From Pleurostoma richardsiae (Eukaryota; Ascomycota; Sordariomycetes; Calosphaeriales; Pleurostomataceae), in contig JANBVO010000064.1 of the NCBI GenBank assembly GCA_030052745.1, forward strand, positions 62,001 through 126,000: 64,000 nucleotides of DNA. The letters run 5' to 3'. Under the pieces are notes generated by a model. It was not told where the DNA came from. It saw nothing but the letters and a program-made list of their open reading frames with translations, and made no database searches. A program made the translations under genes and the position numbers. Positions 47,434-57,595 of this stretch are shown one piece after another. Numbering within the stretch: position 1 is the stretch's first letter; each line of letters opens with the position of its first letter.

Positions 47434-47718
47434 TACTAAGGACGTAATAAGGATATTAGTAATTAATCCTTAAAAAAGGTTAGTTTTTATTAATAGATAA
47501 AATTATTGTATATCTAGGAAAAGGCTAGAGCCAGGCCCGGCTATAGGCTAAAAGCTAAGGGCCCCAGGAGTAGGGCCTTAGCGTTCTACCGGGCGGTAAG
47601 CTAATTCTCACCCTACTCTTAAGTCCTATCTAATCTACATGTGACCTTTAGGGCTTAAGGCCTAAAGGCCTTGCTAGCTACAGCTAGCTAATAGGAACCT
47701 TCTACGGCTTCCGTAGTA
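47434..47718 (-). repeat. LTR, right copy (5' LTR of the element)
   Basis: 285 bp, aligning end to end with the left copy without visible gaps. It lies upstream of the gag-like region on the minus strand and so is the 5' LTR. Confidence 0.92.
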
Positions 47719-47723
47719 TAAAT
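47719..47723. repeat. Target site duplication, right copy (TAAAT)
   Basis: Exact match to 40366-40370, flanking the right LTR. Confidence 0.8.
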
Positions 47724-48572
47724 AATAAAACTTATAGTATTTATTAATTAAAATTAATTTAAATTAATAAGTACGTATTAATTTTTATTAACTTATTTTA
47801 ATTTATATTATATAAAGAAATTAATATATTTCTAAAATAAAAAAGAAAAAAAATAATATAAAAAGTAATATATTAATAATTATAAAACTTTAATTTATTA
47901 ATTACTTTCTAAACGTTTAATGAATAAATTTTAAAAAAACTTATTTTAATTATAATATTTCATACGTACTTAATTATATATTTAATTAAATAACTTATTT
48001 AACTTATAAAACTTATAAAAATTATAAAATTCATTTAGTTTATTTAACTTATATAATATTTAAAACCTAAAAACTTAAATAGCTTTAAAAACCTATAAAG
48101 TATTAAAATTAAAAAAAGCCTATATATAACGTAATATAGCTTGACTTATATAATAATATTATATAGCCTTATTAATGTTAAGATACGTTGTTTTAAGTAT
48201 ATTTATTATAGGGTACATACGTCTAACGAAGAGTACCTGCGAACCTATACCTCTAGAGTTGAAAAAAGGTTTACGAACAGTTTACCCTATAGGCCTCCAT
48301 ACCGATATCTGACCCGAGTCAAACGGCATAACTATCTGGGCATTCGCTGAAATGAGAAAGCACCTAGGGATGGTATCGCAATATACCGGACATTGAGAAC
48401 TTATGAATGTGTGCACCGTACATTCGTCTCACAAAGCATTGTGGCCCTAGTGTACAAACCACCGGGAGAGATGTCGCTACCTTCGGTAGATATGCTAACT
48501 ATGTGATTGAGGATGGTCGCTCTGATTGAATCGTGGTCTCCGAGCGGGCTAGGCACCTCTACACATGCAACA
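47724..48572. other. AT-rich repeat remnant, right part, then beta-xylosidase 3' flank
   Basis: From 47724 to about 48190 the DNA is almost pure A/T with scattered CG steps, like RIP-mutated repeat. It continues the sequence interrupted by the LTR element. Normal composition returns near 48215. No gene is present; 48215-48572 is probably the 3' flank of the xylosidase gene. Confidence 0.5.
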
Positions 48573-51043
48573 TTAAGTCTTGACTCCAACCGGTTTCTGC
48601 TCTGGACCGGTGGTGCTTCCGAATCCTCCTGTGAAGTAGCCTTCGGGAAGTCCGGGCACTCCCACCGGCTTACGGTTCGCCGGCGGTTGTGGCCAGTAAT
48701 CGAGCACGACCGCCTTACCCGTAAGAGTGAAGTTTGCGGTGGCTAATGGCTGCAGATCGAGCATCAGGCTATAGTCGCCGGGATAGAGCACCGTGTTGCC
48801 CCTGTCGTCTACACGCGCGAGGCTCCCAAGTGTTAGATTGAGGCCTACAGTCTGCAAACCTCCTGCTGAGATATTATGTGCTCGCGTGTACGCGACAAGG
48901 GACTTCAGCGGATAAGGCCTAGGGCCAAACTCGCCGCTTGAAAATAGAAGGGCAACGTAGTCTGAAGCTTGGTTCCCTGTGTTACGAACATTGACCGATA
49001 GAGTGACAAAAGGACATCGGTCTATGTACTGGGGCTTGTTGCTGGATGCGTTGCAAGAAGAGAAGAGACTTGAGATGCTGAAGCTCATGTTCCGCCGAGG
49101 TCCAAATGACTCCTCGTCAATCGAAGCTGTGAAATTCGTGTAGTGTAGGCCGTATCCGAATGGATACACCTCTCTGCCATTGTACCACTTGTACGTTCGC
49201 CCGGGGCTTGTAGGGCCTGGCCGCAGCGTCATGTCCGTCATCGGGACCTGGGCAATGTAGCTGGCCGGGTACTGAGTGACTGGCAATCGCCCAGCTGGTG
49301 CAGCGTTGCCGGTGATGATGTCGAAAATGGCAGTGCCGCCGTCTTGCCCGGGGTAGCCAGCCCAGAGCAGGGAGCTGATGTTGGGATTATCTTTGATGGG
49401 CGTGGAGTCGATCTGGCCGCCACCCATTTGCACCACCGCCATAGGTTTACCATATTCGGCCAGTTGCCCTATCACGTCAAGCTGGGCTCCGGTCCAGGCA
49501 ATTGAAACCCGGTCCATGCCTTCGCTCTCAACACTGTTATCGATGCCACCGACGTAAATTATGATGTCGGCTTTGGCCGCCGTGCTCCATACGGGCAACC
49601 AGTTGTCAGTGGTCGGGTCACCCTGGCCTGGCCCGTTAACGTAGTACACAGTCGTGAGTTGCTGGGCGGCATACAACGGGGAGTGTAGAAATGGTGGTTG
49701 GCCAAAATAATTGCCTTGCATCTGCTCTGTAGCGTTGGCCCAGTCCCCGACGAGTGCGATGGTCCTGTTCCCGCTGAGGTCCAGTGGCAGCATTCCCTCG
49801 TTCTTGAGTAGGACGATACCCTCAACGGCCGCCCGGTACGCTAGCTGCTCAGCATGAGGCGTGCTGACATTGGTGAAATTCAAGGCTCTGTACGGCTGAT
49901 TTTCTGGTCTGTCGAAGTACCCCAGCCGAACGAGAGACGAGTACTGGCGTATGAGGGCCTTGTCGAGGATGGTGTCGTTGATCAGCCCCTGGGCGTAGGC
50001 GGCTGGGAGGTGGTTCTGATAGTACGTTCCGCAATTGACGTCAGTGCCGGCAATCAGGGATAAGGCGGCTGCTTCTTCTCGCGTCTTGGCCCATTCATGT
50101 GGCAGAAAGACATTCTGGACGGCATCGCAGTCGCTCGTCACCCACTGCTCCTCATTGGTCCAGCCCCAGTGCTTTCTCAGGACGTCGTTAAGCAGCCAGG
50201 GGTCGGCGCAGGTAGGCACACCATTGACGGAATTGTAAGAGCACATGAAGGCCCCGACATTAGAGTCTCGCGCACAGCTCCTGAAGGGGGGCATATAGTA
50301 TTCGACCATATCCTGCATACTGATGGGCGCGTCCCACTGGTATCGGTAGTTACCATTCCAACTCTCCATATCATAACCGACAAAGTGCTTACAGGTAGCG
50401 ATGATCCGTTTGTATTTGGGATCATAGCCGCCCTGCAGGCCGTCGATCAGAGCTCGCACGTAGGAGCTCAGGTGAAATGAGTCTTCTCCCGGTGTCTCCT
50501 GCCCTCGCCCCCAGCGCGGGTCTCTGAAGGGATTGATATTGGGAGTCCAGAAGTCAAGGCCTGCACGGCCGACATTACTAAACGAGCGGGCTTCCGTACT
50601 AATGACAGTTGCGACAGCTTGGATGAGATCATCGTCAAAAGCAGCGCCCATGAGGATCGGTTGCGGAAAAGACGTGGCATAGCTGTAGTCGCCAGCTGCT
50701 GAGAAATTGACACCGGGGGATAAGGCCACGCCGTGCAGGGCTTCCTGCCACCAAGTATAAGGGGGAACGCCCAATCTTGGAATCCCACGGCTGGTACTCC
50801 CGGTGTTGTTGAGCTTCTCTCCAACGGTAAATTCACCGATGAGTGCTCTGGCCCGCGTAAGAGGGTCTGTTCGCAGTTGAATAGAAGTTGCAATCATAGG
50901 GAGAAAGCAGGCGGGTTCGTACCTAAAGAGGCATCACAGACACCATTGTTCGCCAGGGGTCCAGAGACGCAGTCGGGAAAGGCAGCATCGGCGTTGAAAG
51001 CCATGGCGGTCAAGCCGCCGAGAAGTTGAACAGTTCTCAACAT
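48573..51043 (-). CDS. GH3 exo-1,4-beta-xylosidase
   Basis: Two exons are read: 51043-50923 and 50866-48573 (56-bp intron, phase 1), about 804 residues. The N-terminus MLRTVQLLGGLTAMAFNADA is a secretion signal, followed by the family opening FPDCVSGPLANNGVCD. Characteristic motifs include YTWWQEALHGVA, TPNINPFRDPRWGRGQETPG, ATCKHFVGYD and WVTSDCDAVQNV, with the nucleophile Asp at about residue 286. The C-terminal GH3 and fibronectin III-like domains are present (GRLPVTQYPASY; YPFGYGLHYTNF). This is the fungal beta-xylosidase (XlnD/BxlB-like) group, which releases xylose from xylan oligomers outside the cell. Many N-glycosylation sequons are seen. It is intact although its stop codon lies about 0.4 kb from the AT-rich block. 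Confidence 0.93.
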
Positions 51044-52699
51044 GACGGGGTCGGATCTGAGCAGCCCGAGTGCTTGATGATACAAGCAACGCTGCCTAAT
51101 GGCAAGACAGATCGGTTGCGGCAGCGGCCTTACTTATAGCTCGCCAGATAACCATGGCTGCGATTAACGCTGCAATGCGGTAATGTGCAGCTGCCGCCAG
51201 ACAATCGAAGCTGTCCCTCTCCTTAGCCCCGGTGCCCGCCATACATCACCACTTTTTCAAAGCGGGGAAGCTCGCCGCCCTATGGTTTTGAAGTGCGGAG
51301 ACGAGGTTGAACTACGCCATGTGTATATGCCGATACTCCGCAACATGTAGGGGCTCCACCATCGTCAGGGTCGGCTCTTGAGGGGGACTAGTTGGTAATA
51401 CATGGAGAGGAACTAAGTAGCTCTAGGCAGTGCCGCCCGGGAGCTTCTCGGATGAAGTACTCACCGAGGCCGAAGGTAGTTGCACCGGCACCGTATCTGA
51501 CGGCATCGATCGCCATTTAGCCGTCCTTTTAGCCACGTAGCCTTCCTCCCCAGCTCAATAGAGAATGGGAGGGACGGCACACTCATGATTCTCACATAGG
51601 CGGACGATTTCTTAGGGATATGCGCGTAGATGCCATTCTTTCCAGAGTAGTATTGGGGAACATCGATGATCAAAGCATTTCACCAGCTTCAGCAACGAGA
51701 CGATTAGAAATTAAACGCGGCCCGATACCGGCCCTGTCTCTTATCCATATCTTTGTAGGTGCTGGGTCAACCAACCATGCGCCTGCTGCTAAAGCTCGCC
51801 GTTGCGCTGATGACATTGCTACGGCCATCCACGAGCCTATCACCCAAGTGGTCATCCTCTACGTCTGGAGTAGCATTAAGCGTTCTGTCCTCTCAGAGCA
51901 GAAACTACAGATATCGAAGCATCTGTAATTACTATATCCTAGAAAACAGACCTATCGTGCCCATTTCTTGTGAACCGAAGTTTGTGAAAGTATCGCAGAT
52001 CAAGCAAGTCGATGTAGTTGCACTTCGAGCTGGGTAGTTACATCCATATTCCTAGGGACAACGACAGCAAGATGAGAGATGCATGCCGACACACTCCAGC
52101 GGAGAAATGACCAACGGTATTTGTACGCATCGGTCTGAGACTACCTCATAAGATCTGAAGTGTACCATATGTCAACTCCGCTCGTTGATAGCAGCCTGAA
52201 GGCTGAGCCCTTCCGCAGATGATAGTAAACCATTAATAACCCGAGTTCATAAGACACGAGACCCAGGGGATTTTTCAATTATATCTATTTCTCATCAGAA
52301 GCTCCTCACTCTGTTGTATAGGGACTGAATCAGGCAAATTGATGTCTCGCGCCATTTTATTCTGCCACTTCACTATATTAGACTCAAATATCGGCGGAGA
52401 CACTAGGAAGAATGAAGGAAATACAATATCGAACATCGTGGATGGCTTAGCTGATAGCAACACTTGCTCATAGCTCTTTTTTGGGCGTACTCCAGGAAGT
52501 AACGACACCGGCAGAGCTGGAGACACTATGTCTCTGAAGATGCTGGTAATGCCTTTGGCCTTCCTACTGACGCCGTACATGAATGAAGCATGGAATATTT
52601 GTCGCACTCAGAATCTGCGGGACGTGGGAATTTCATTTACGTATAGTTGAGGGACATGCTTCTTAAGCCCCTGAAAGGCGCCCAGGACGTTTGATTGTA
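51044..52699. other. Intergenic region, no intact gene
   Basis: Begins with the xylosidase promoter. Later parts carry short open frames only; two minus-strand frames at 52275-52853 may belong to the end of the dehydrogenase pseudogene or to another decayed gene. Nothing firm is identified. Confidence 0.35.
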
Positions 52700-53620
52700 C
52701 CGCCTCAACCTCGGGCGACAGGACCAAATGAGAAGGGCTAGATTCGACTAGTCTTGTATAAGAGACAACCGAAGCGATGCTGTTTGACTTACAGTTCCTC
52801 CTCCTGCTCGATGACAAATGCCCCGAGCGCATTGGCATGCTGGGTTGCGGCATCCGTCAAGTAAGGACACATCGAATTAATAATGACTGATTTTCTCTAC
52901 TTTGCCGCTGAGCTCATGTGTTCAGAAAGGCCGAGGAGTGTGCTGGTCTTGTGACGTTTTATTCTATGGATGAGAAGGACTCTTTCTCTAGCTGGTCTAA
53001 GAAAATACTGTTTTAAAACCGCGCCTAGAAACGGACGTCAGAGCTCACGATTGTCAATCGCGTGGTCAATATGAGTCTAACTATTGTCTTCTTGAGGGGT
53101 TGAAGAAGTAGCAATGATAGCAGAGCCGTACGCCGGTATCAACATGGTTGACCTTACAGATGTGATTTTACGTTAACGTAATGTGTCAGTATAAGCTTTC
53201 GTTGTCGTTATTGGTGAGGTACCCGAACGTTGGGCTCGTGGCCAATCTTGGGCAAGACGAGCTCTATATTCTTGACGCCTGTGTTGAGTATCACAATGTT
53301 GAGACGGCCAAGCTCCCGAGTGCGCTTTTCAAGCGCCATCACATTCTCGAAGGGCTTGTGGTCAACCGACTAGACGACGGCTTCAACCGAAGGCTTTGAC
53401 TTAGCATCTCTGTCTTCGCTGCTTCAGCTTTGACTGCCTACCCTTTGGACCCCGAGGATGACCCAAGCCAGGCCTTCCGCTGTGAGCTCCCTGGACACTA
53501 CATGGTCAAGACCGGTGTCAACCCCATTCATGACTGCCGCCTTGCCATGGAGCCAAACAGTATTGATAGGCCCCGTGACTTGAAATTTCTGTACTTGTAC
53601 TTTTATTCCTTGTGACCTGC
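52700..53620 (-). pseudogene. Short-chain dehydrogenase/reductase, decayed
   Basis: On the minus strand, segments typical of fungal SDR proteins occur in order but are interrupted. There is VVSRELTAEGLAWVILGVQR (53450-53510, after the glycine-rich part), then LEKRTRELGRLNIVILNTG (about 53270-53330), IGHEPNVRV, TALLSLLLLQPLKKT (about 53080-53130) and RLTIVSSDVRF (about 53025-53060), and a weaker VIINSMCPYL near 52880. These match the strand 4, strand 5 and catalytic-region blocks of the NAD(P)-dependent SDR family. Several in-frame stops and frame changes lie between them with no convincing introns, and an intact Tyr-x3-Lys is not seen. Ends are approximate. Substrate class is unknown. Confidence 0.6.
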
Positions 53621-54010
53621 TTCAACTCTTTATCATGCAGCGCGTGAATATTGCTTTGGAATTACTAGCTAGTATCCTTATTACGTAGGCGAAACAAATT
53701 TTAAAGCAGTAACGACACCCGATTTCTAGATTAAACGTAAGCTTAAGACGGTAACGCTTAGGTGGAAGCTTGGAAGGTATGTTACACTAATGCTCTCGAA
53801 GTGGTAAACGGACGATTTTAAACCGAGCCAGTAGGGGTAGCTCGACGATCCGATGAGATCCAAGAGGCTTTGGAGAACACTGAGAAATGCACGTACGTAC
53901 GTGCATGATGATCGCCTAGAGGTACTCCTACTAAAACTGTTCTATTACCCTATGAACTATCTACCTAGGACGGATGGTAGCTGTAGATACCTCAACCGCT
54001 CAATGTTTGT
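53621..54010. other. Intergenic region with a 20-bp perfect palindrome
   Basis: Contains a short AT-rich patch (53640-53780) and a perfect palindrome centred on ACGTACGTACGT at 53887-53906. The amidase gene's 3' end follows. Confidence 0.5.
53887..53906. repeat. Perfect 20-bp palindrome
   Basis: ATGCACGTACGTACGTGCAT equals its own reverse complement over all 20 bases. It lies about 105 bp past the amidase stop codon, in non-coding DNA, and could form a cruciform or be a dimeric binding site. Confidence 0.9.
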
Positions 54011-56022
54011 TTACATCAAAACCGCACCCCCTAGGAGTGTTCCGCCAGTTTTTGGAGGAGTGATTACGCCGGCGGCCACAAGATCTTGGGCCAGCTTAGG
54101 CAGGAGACCATCACAGCCCTTAGCAACCATGATGTCAACAGCTACAGGGAAGTACTCAGTGTGATTGGTGATGGAGCTGAAACTCGACGCCTGGCCGAGC
54201 GGGAAGACATTATCGGGGCATTCGGCGAAGGGGCTGATGCGCCCAGTGGAGAAACCATATGGCACACCCGGAGCGCTGCCGTACTGGTTACGCGGATTCT
54301 GTCCGCCCGAGGAGCCTACGTACAGCATGAATGCCGACGAGCATTGAAGAGGATCGTCCACAGGTGTGAGCACGTTGTTGTTGAACCAGTCCATAAAGAT
54401 GGTCTTGTTGTTGACTGCGTCATCGAGGGCCGAGTCTGGGAGGCTATCACCAAAGGCCCAGCGCCTAAGGGGTGCCGGGTCTACAAAGGGCCGTCGCCCG
54501 TCATGGGCGGCTGGCAAACAAACAGAGAGTATCAGAGACGACTGACTTGTTGCGGAGTGTAGTGCTCCACGGAACGGAGGCGAGCGGGTTTTCACTTACC
54601 AGCATAGTCAGTATAAAAGGGCTCCCGCACCAGTGCAATCTGCTGCTTGCTGATCAAGGCAGGGTATGTGATATTGAGCAACTGAGTTAGGGAGAGGCCG
54701 TCGGCTGCGGCCGGTCTCGAAGCTGCCCAAGCGTTGTTCATATTGAAAGCTGTCACGTTAGCACCAATTAACTCGGCGAGCTTGTTGACAAAGTTGATGA
54801 GGATCGTGTTGGCTTCGGTGGAGGTGCTCGTTGGCCAATTAACAGTGTAGATGGTTTTCGGGTAGTTTGGCTTCGAAGCGGCCAGGGATGTGTAATTCTC
54901 CCCGTATAACACGGAGTTAGCGGTATCCCAGAGATGCGGGTCGCGAGTTAGAAAGCCGGCAGTGTCGAGAGCCGTGGATAACGGCATAACATGGTCAAGA
55001 CTGACCAGGCCATGAGAGGGCCGATTGCCAAACAAGCCCTGGACGCCTGATGGGCCACGGATGCTTCCGCCAGTGTCACTGCCGACAGCAATGTCAAGCC
55101 AGTCGTAGGAGGCGATAGAGGCACCGGCACCGGAGGAGGACGACGAAGGATCCTGGTAGCCGTCACCGCGAGGGTTGAAGGGGGAGTGATAGTCGACCCA
55201 GTCTGCCGTCGCCTCTTCTCCGTTGGCAAACTGAGAAGGCTTTTGTAGGCCAACAATTTGAGCCCCAGCGTCGATGAGCCTCTGTATAGCAGGGCTGGTC
55301 ACCTCGTTCTCCGGGTAGAGGTTAAACCAGGCTCGGTTACCGTTGGAGCCCTTCGTGCCGGCTAGTTGATAGATGTCCTTGACACCCACACGGACACCGG
55401 CAAGGGGCTTCTCCGCAGTCTTTGTGAAGTATAAGCGAGAGGGGACACCGACGGTTAGCGTGGCGGAGACGGAGACCTGAGCCGAGAGTGGCTGGAAAGT
55501 GCCGTTCGGAGTTTGCAAGAGGGCTTCAGCGAACGAGCCGCTGAAGTCGTCGTATAGCCTGTAAACCGGATGTAGGAAGCCGGTGGCCACGTCCAGGAAA
55601 TATGGTCCGGACGGGACGGTCTCGGTTTTGAGAGGAAGGACGAGGGAGGAGGCACCATTGATGATCAACGCCTTGGTCTTGCAGGCCGTACTGGCACCAG
55701 AAAGGAAGATGGCCTCCGCGAAGCCTTCCTGGAAGACATCGTCGGTCGAGGTCCAGTTTTGGATGAGGCTGGGAAGGTCAGATTTGGCAACTGCACCGTG
55801 CACAACAGTCACAGGCCGGAAGGTATACACGCTCGGCACTGAAGAGAGCTCAGAGGCGCCAATGTCTAGCTTCCCGGAGGAGTATGGCGAGATATAGTAG
55901 TACACATCATTGAACGTCACTGATAGACCGGTCGAGAGGAGCTGTGCGGACGAGGTGGCAGAGAGCAGGGTCAGGCCTAGCGCAACCCGCGACGCTTGGT
56001 GTTGATGGAAGATAGCCACCAT
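54011..56022 (-). CDS. Secreted amidase with Arp1-like N-terminal domain
   Basis: Two exons are read: 56022-54600 and 54510-54011 (89-bp intron, phase 1), about 640 residues. The N-terminus has a secretion signal ([16 protein letters not shown]). About 190 residues before the enzyme domain match the pattern described in databases as 'scytalone dehydratase-like protein Arp1, N-terminal'. The amidase-signature domain follows. The catalytic Lys is in [17 protein letters not shown], the cis-Ser in the [13 protein letters not shown] stretch, and the nucleophile Ser in [17 protein letters not shown]. The Ser-Ser-Lys triad therefore looks complete. The C-terminal exon is well conserved in composition ([16 protein letters not shown]). 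The enzyme would hydrolyse an amide outside the cell; substrate unknown. The Arp1 link to pigment-type clusters is known for the family name but not shown here. Confidence 0.87.
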
Positions 56023-57595
56023 CTTGGCAACCGAGAAGAGGACGGAAGCAGGCTCACCAGCAACGAGGGACGCCGCTCGCGTCGAGGCCTATCATGATAC
56101 GTAGCTAGCTATATACCCTATGTAGCTTACTTCAAGCCGATCTAGATAGTGGTTCGAAATGCTGCCCCAACGCATGATGACGAGAACGAATTCGCCAATT
56201 CCCATCTTGTTTGTCTCTGGCTTATCTTTGTACGGACAGCAACTGCCCGATAGGTGCTGGCCGGCGGTCCACTAGCGCGGCCCGGGCGAGAACGTAGAAA
56301 GGTTCAGAATGTGGGACGATGGACGGACCGAGAGGGTGCAGCAGGTAGTATGCCATTCTTCAATAGCGCCTGAAGGTGCCGGATTTTGGGATGGCCGGGA
56401 CTCCACGAGGTTTGACAGCGCCGGCGGGGTCGTAGATAAGGGAGTAGCGATGTATGGGGTTCGCTTCGATAGTTGACTCCATTAGGGTCCAATTGATAAG
56501 CAGCCGCAAGGGACGTACACTGGCTAGCTGCATGAAGCAGGAGGTTGAGCTCTGGGCAGAGAGCCCGCGGCATCCGTTTTCATCCAGGGCCTCAGCTCCC
56601 TCGACGAGAATTCAAGAAAGAAGCGGAAGAGTTTACGAGGTAGCAAGGTAGCTTAAGAACTTGCCGTTTACCATTGATCGCATAGGTAGGTACATAATTA
56701 GTTACGGCAAGGTTCTGGCTACGACATAGAAGAAGCCTCGATTCGTGGCGCCGAAGATCAAACCTCTGTGAACAGGAGCACCCCGCATTGCCGACACGCG
56801 GTTGTGTAATTCTACTCGACGAAGGCCTAGGGATAGCTACGCTGGTGGAGCTGTAATAAAATCGGAAGAGCCAACCGTGGATACATCTGCCCTGGATTAA
56901 GCGGTAAAGACGTCAGAATCTGGGGTCCAACGGCATTGAGAGTTGCTTGGCCGGTGATGCAGTCACATCTACGCCGCGATTGATGTTCGCCATGATCGAT
57001 GACCTCGTTTCTCCGTTTCTCCATGAATCCGAGAACTGAGATTAGATAAGCTGGGGGGATTTGAGAAACAGGCGGAGAATGAGGGCCGAGACTTGGCTTG
57101 ACGGGGATTGAGCGACAGGCCGCCAGGGAAGGAGGATCTGCGGTCACCACCGGCGGGCTGTGTCGGAATCGCGAGAACGGGCACGAGAGCGAGAACGAAC
57201 GGCGCCAACAGCACCGGCTCCACAGCTCAATTGGCGAGCCAGACACAACCGACGCCAGTAGCATGCCTCGCGGTGATCGGCAAACCCCTGAATAAGCTGT
57301 CATCATTCGAATCCTCCGGCAATGGCTTGATGAACATTTCCTCGTTCTCGCGTCCGCTCATCACCCACGCGACTCAGCGGCCTCCGAGGCAACAAGCGGT
57401 CAGTCTCGGAAACTATAAATATGTGGCCCGGCAAGATCGCAGTCTTCATGTTACTTGCGCCTCTCTGTATCGTGGGATCTCAGTCACGCAGACACTTCGT
57501 TACCGACAGCAATCACTACCCAGTCTTTTACAATCTCAAACTACAGAGAGGGAAGCCATAGGGTTAGACATATTCACGGAGTGTCAACCGCATTG
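56023..57595. other. Divergent upstream region of amidase and conserved hypothetical gene
   Basis: A 1.6-kb space between divergent start codons. A TAGGTAGGTA motif occurs near 56684. Several open frames on both strands have no motif and unlikely composition. No RNA gene is seen. Confidence 0.4.

Larger units (their letters stand above)
40371..47718 (-). mobile_element. Ty3/Gypsy LTR retrotransposon, RIP-mutated fossil
   Basis: A 7.3-kb element bounded by two 285-bp LTRs in direct orientation, with a 5-bp target duplication. Reading on the minus strand, remnants follow the order gag-like region (about 47.2-45.7 kb), aspartic protease-like (about 45.2 kb), reverse transcriptase with the catalytic-box region near 43.5 kb, RNase H, then integrase zinc-finger/core region near 42.1 kb. 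Protease-RT-integrase order marks Ty3/Gypsy, not Copia. The interior is extremely AT-rich, CpA/TpG-poor and CpG-retaining, as expected from RIP. It is broken throughout, with very many breaks, and has no coding capacity. Structurally it is full length, so it is probably not ancient, but RIP prevents dating by LTR divergence. Confidence 0.9.

Noticed and set aside
40371-47718. Copia classification for the LTR element
   Set aside because: The reverse-transcriptase region lies between the protease-like and integrase-like regions, which is the Ty3/Gypsy order.
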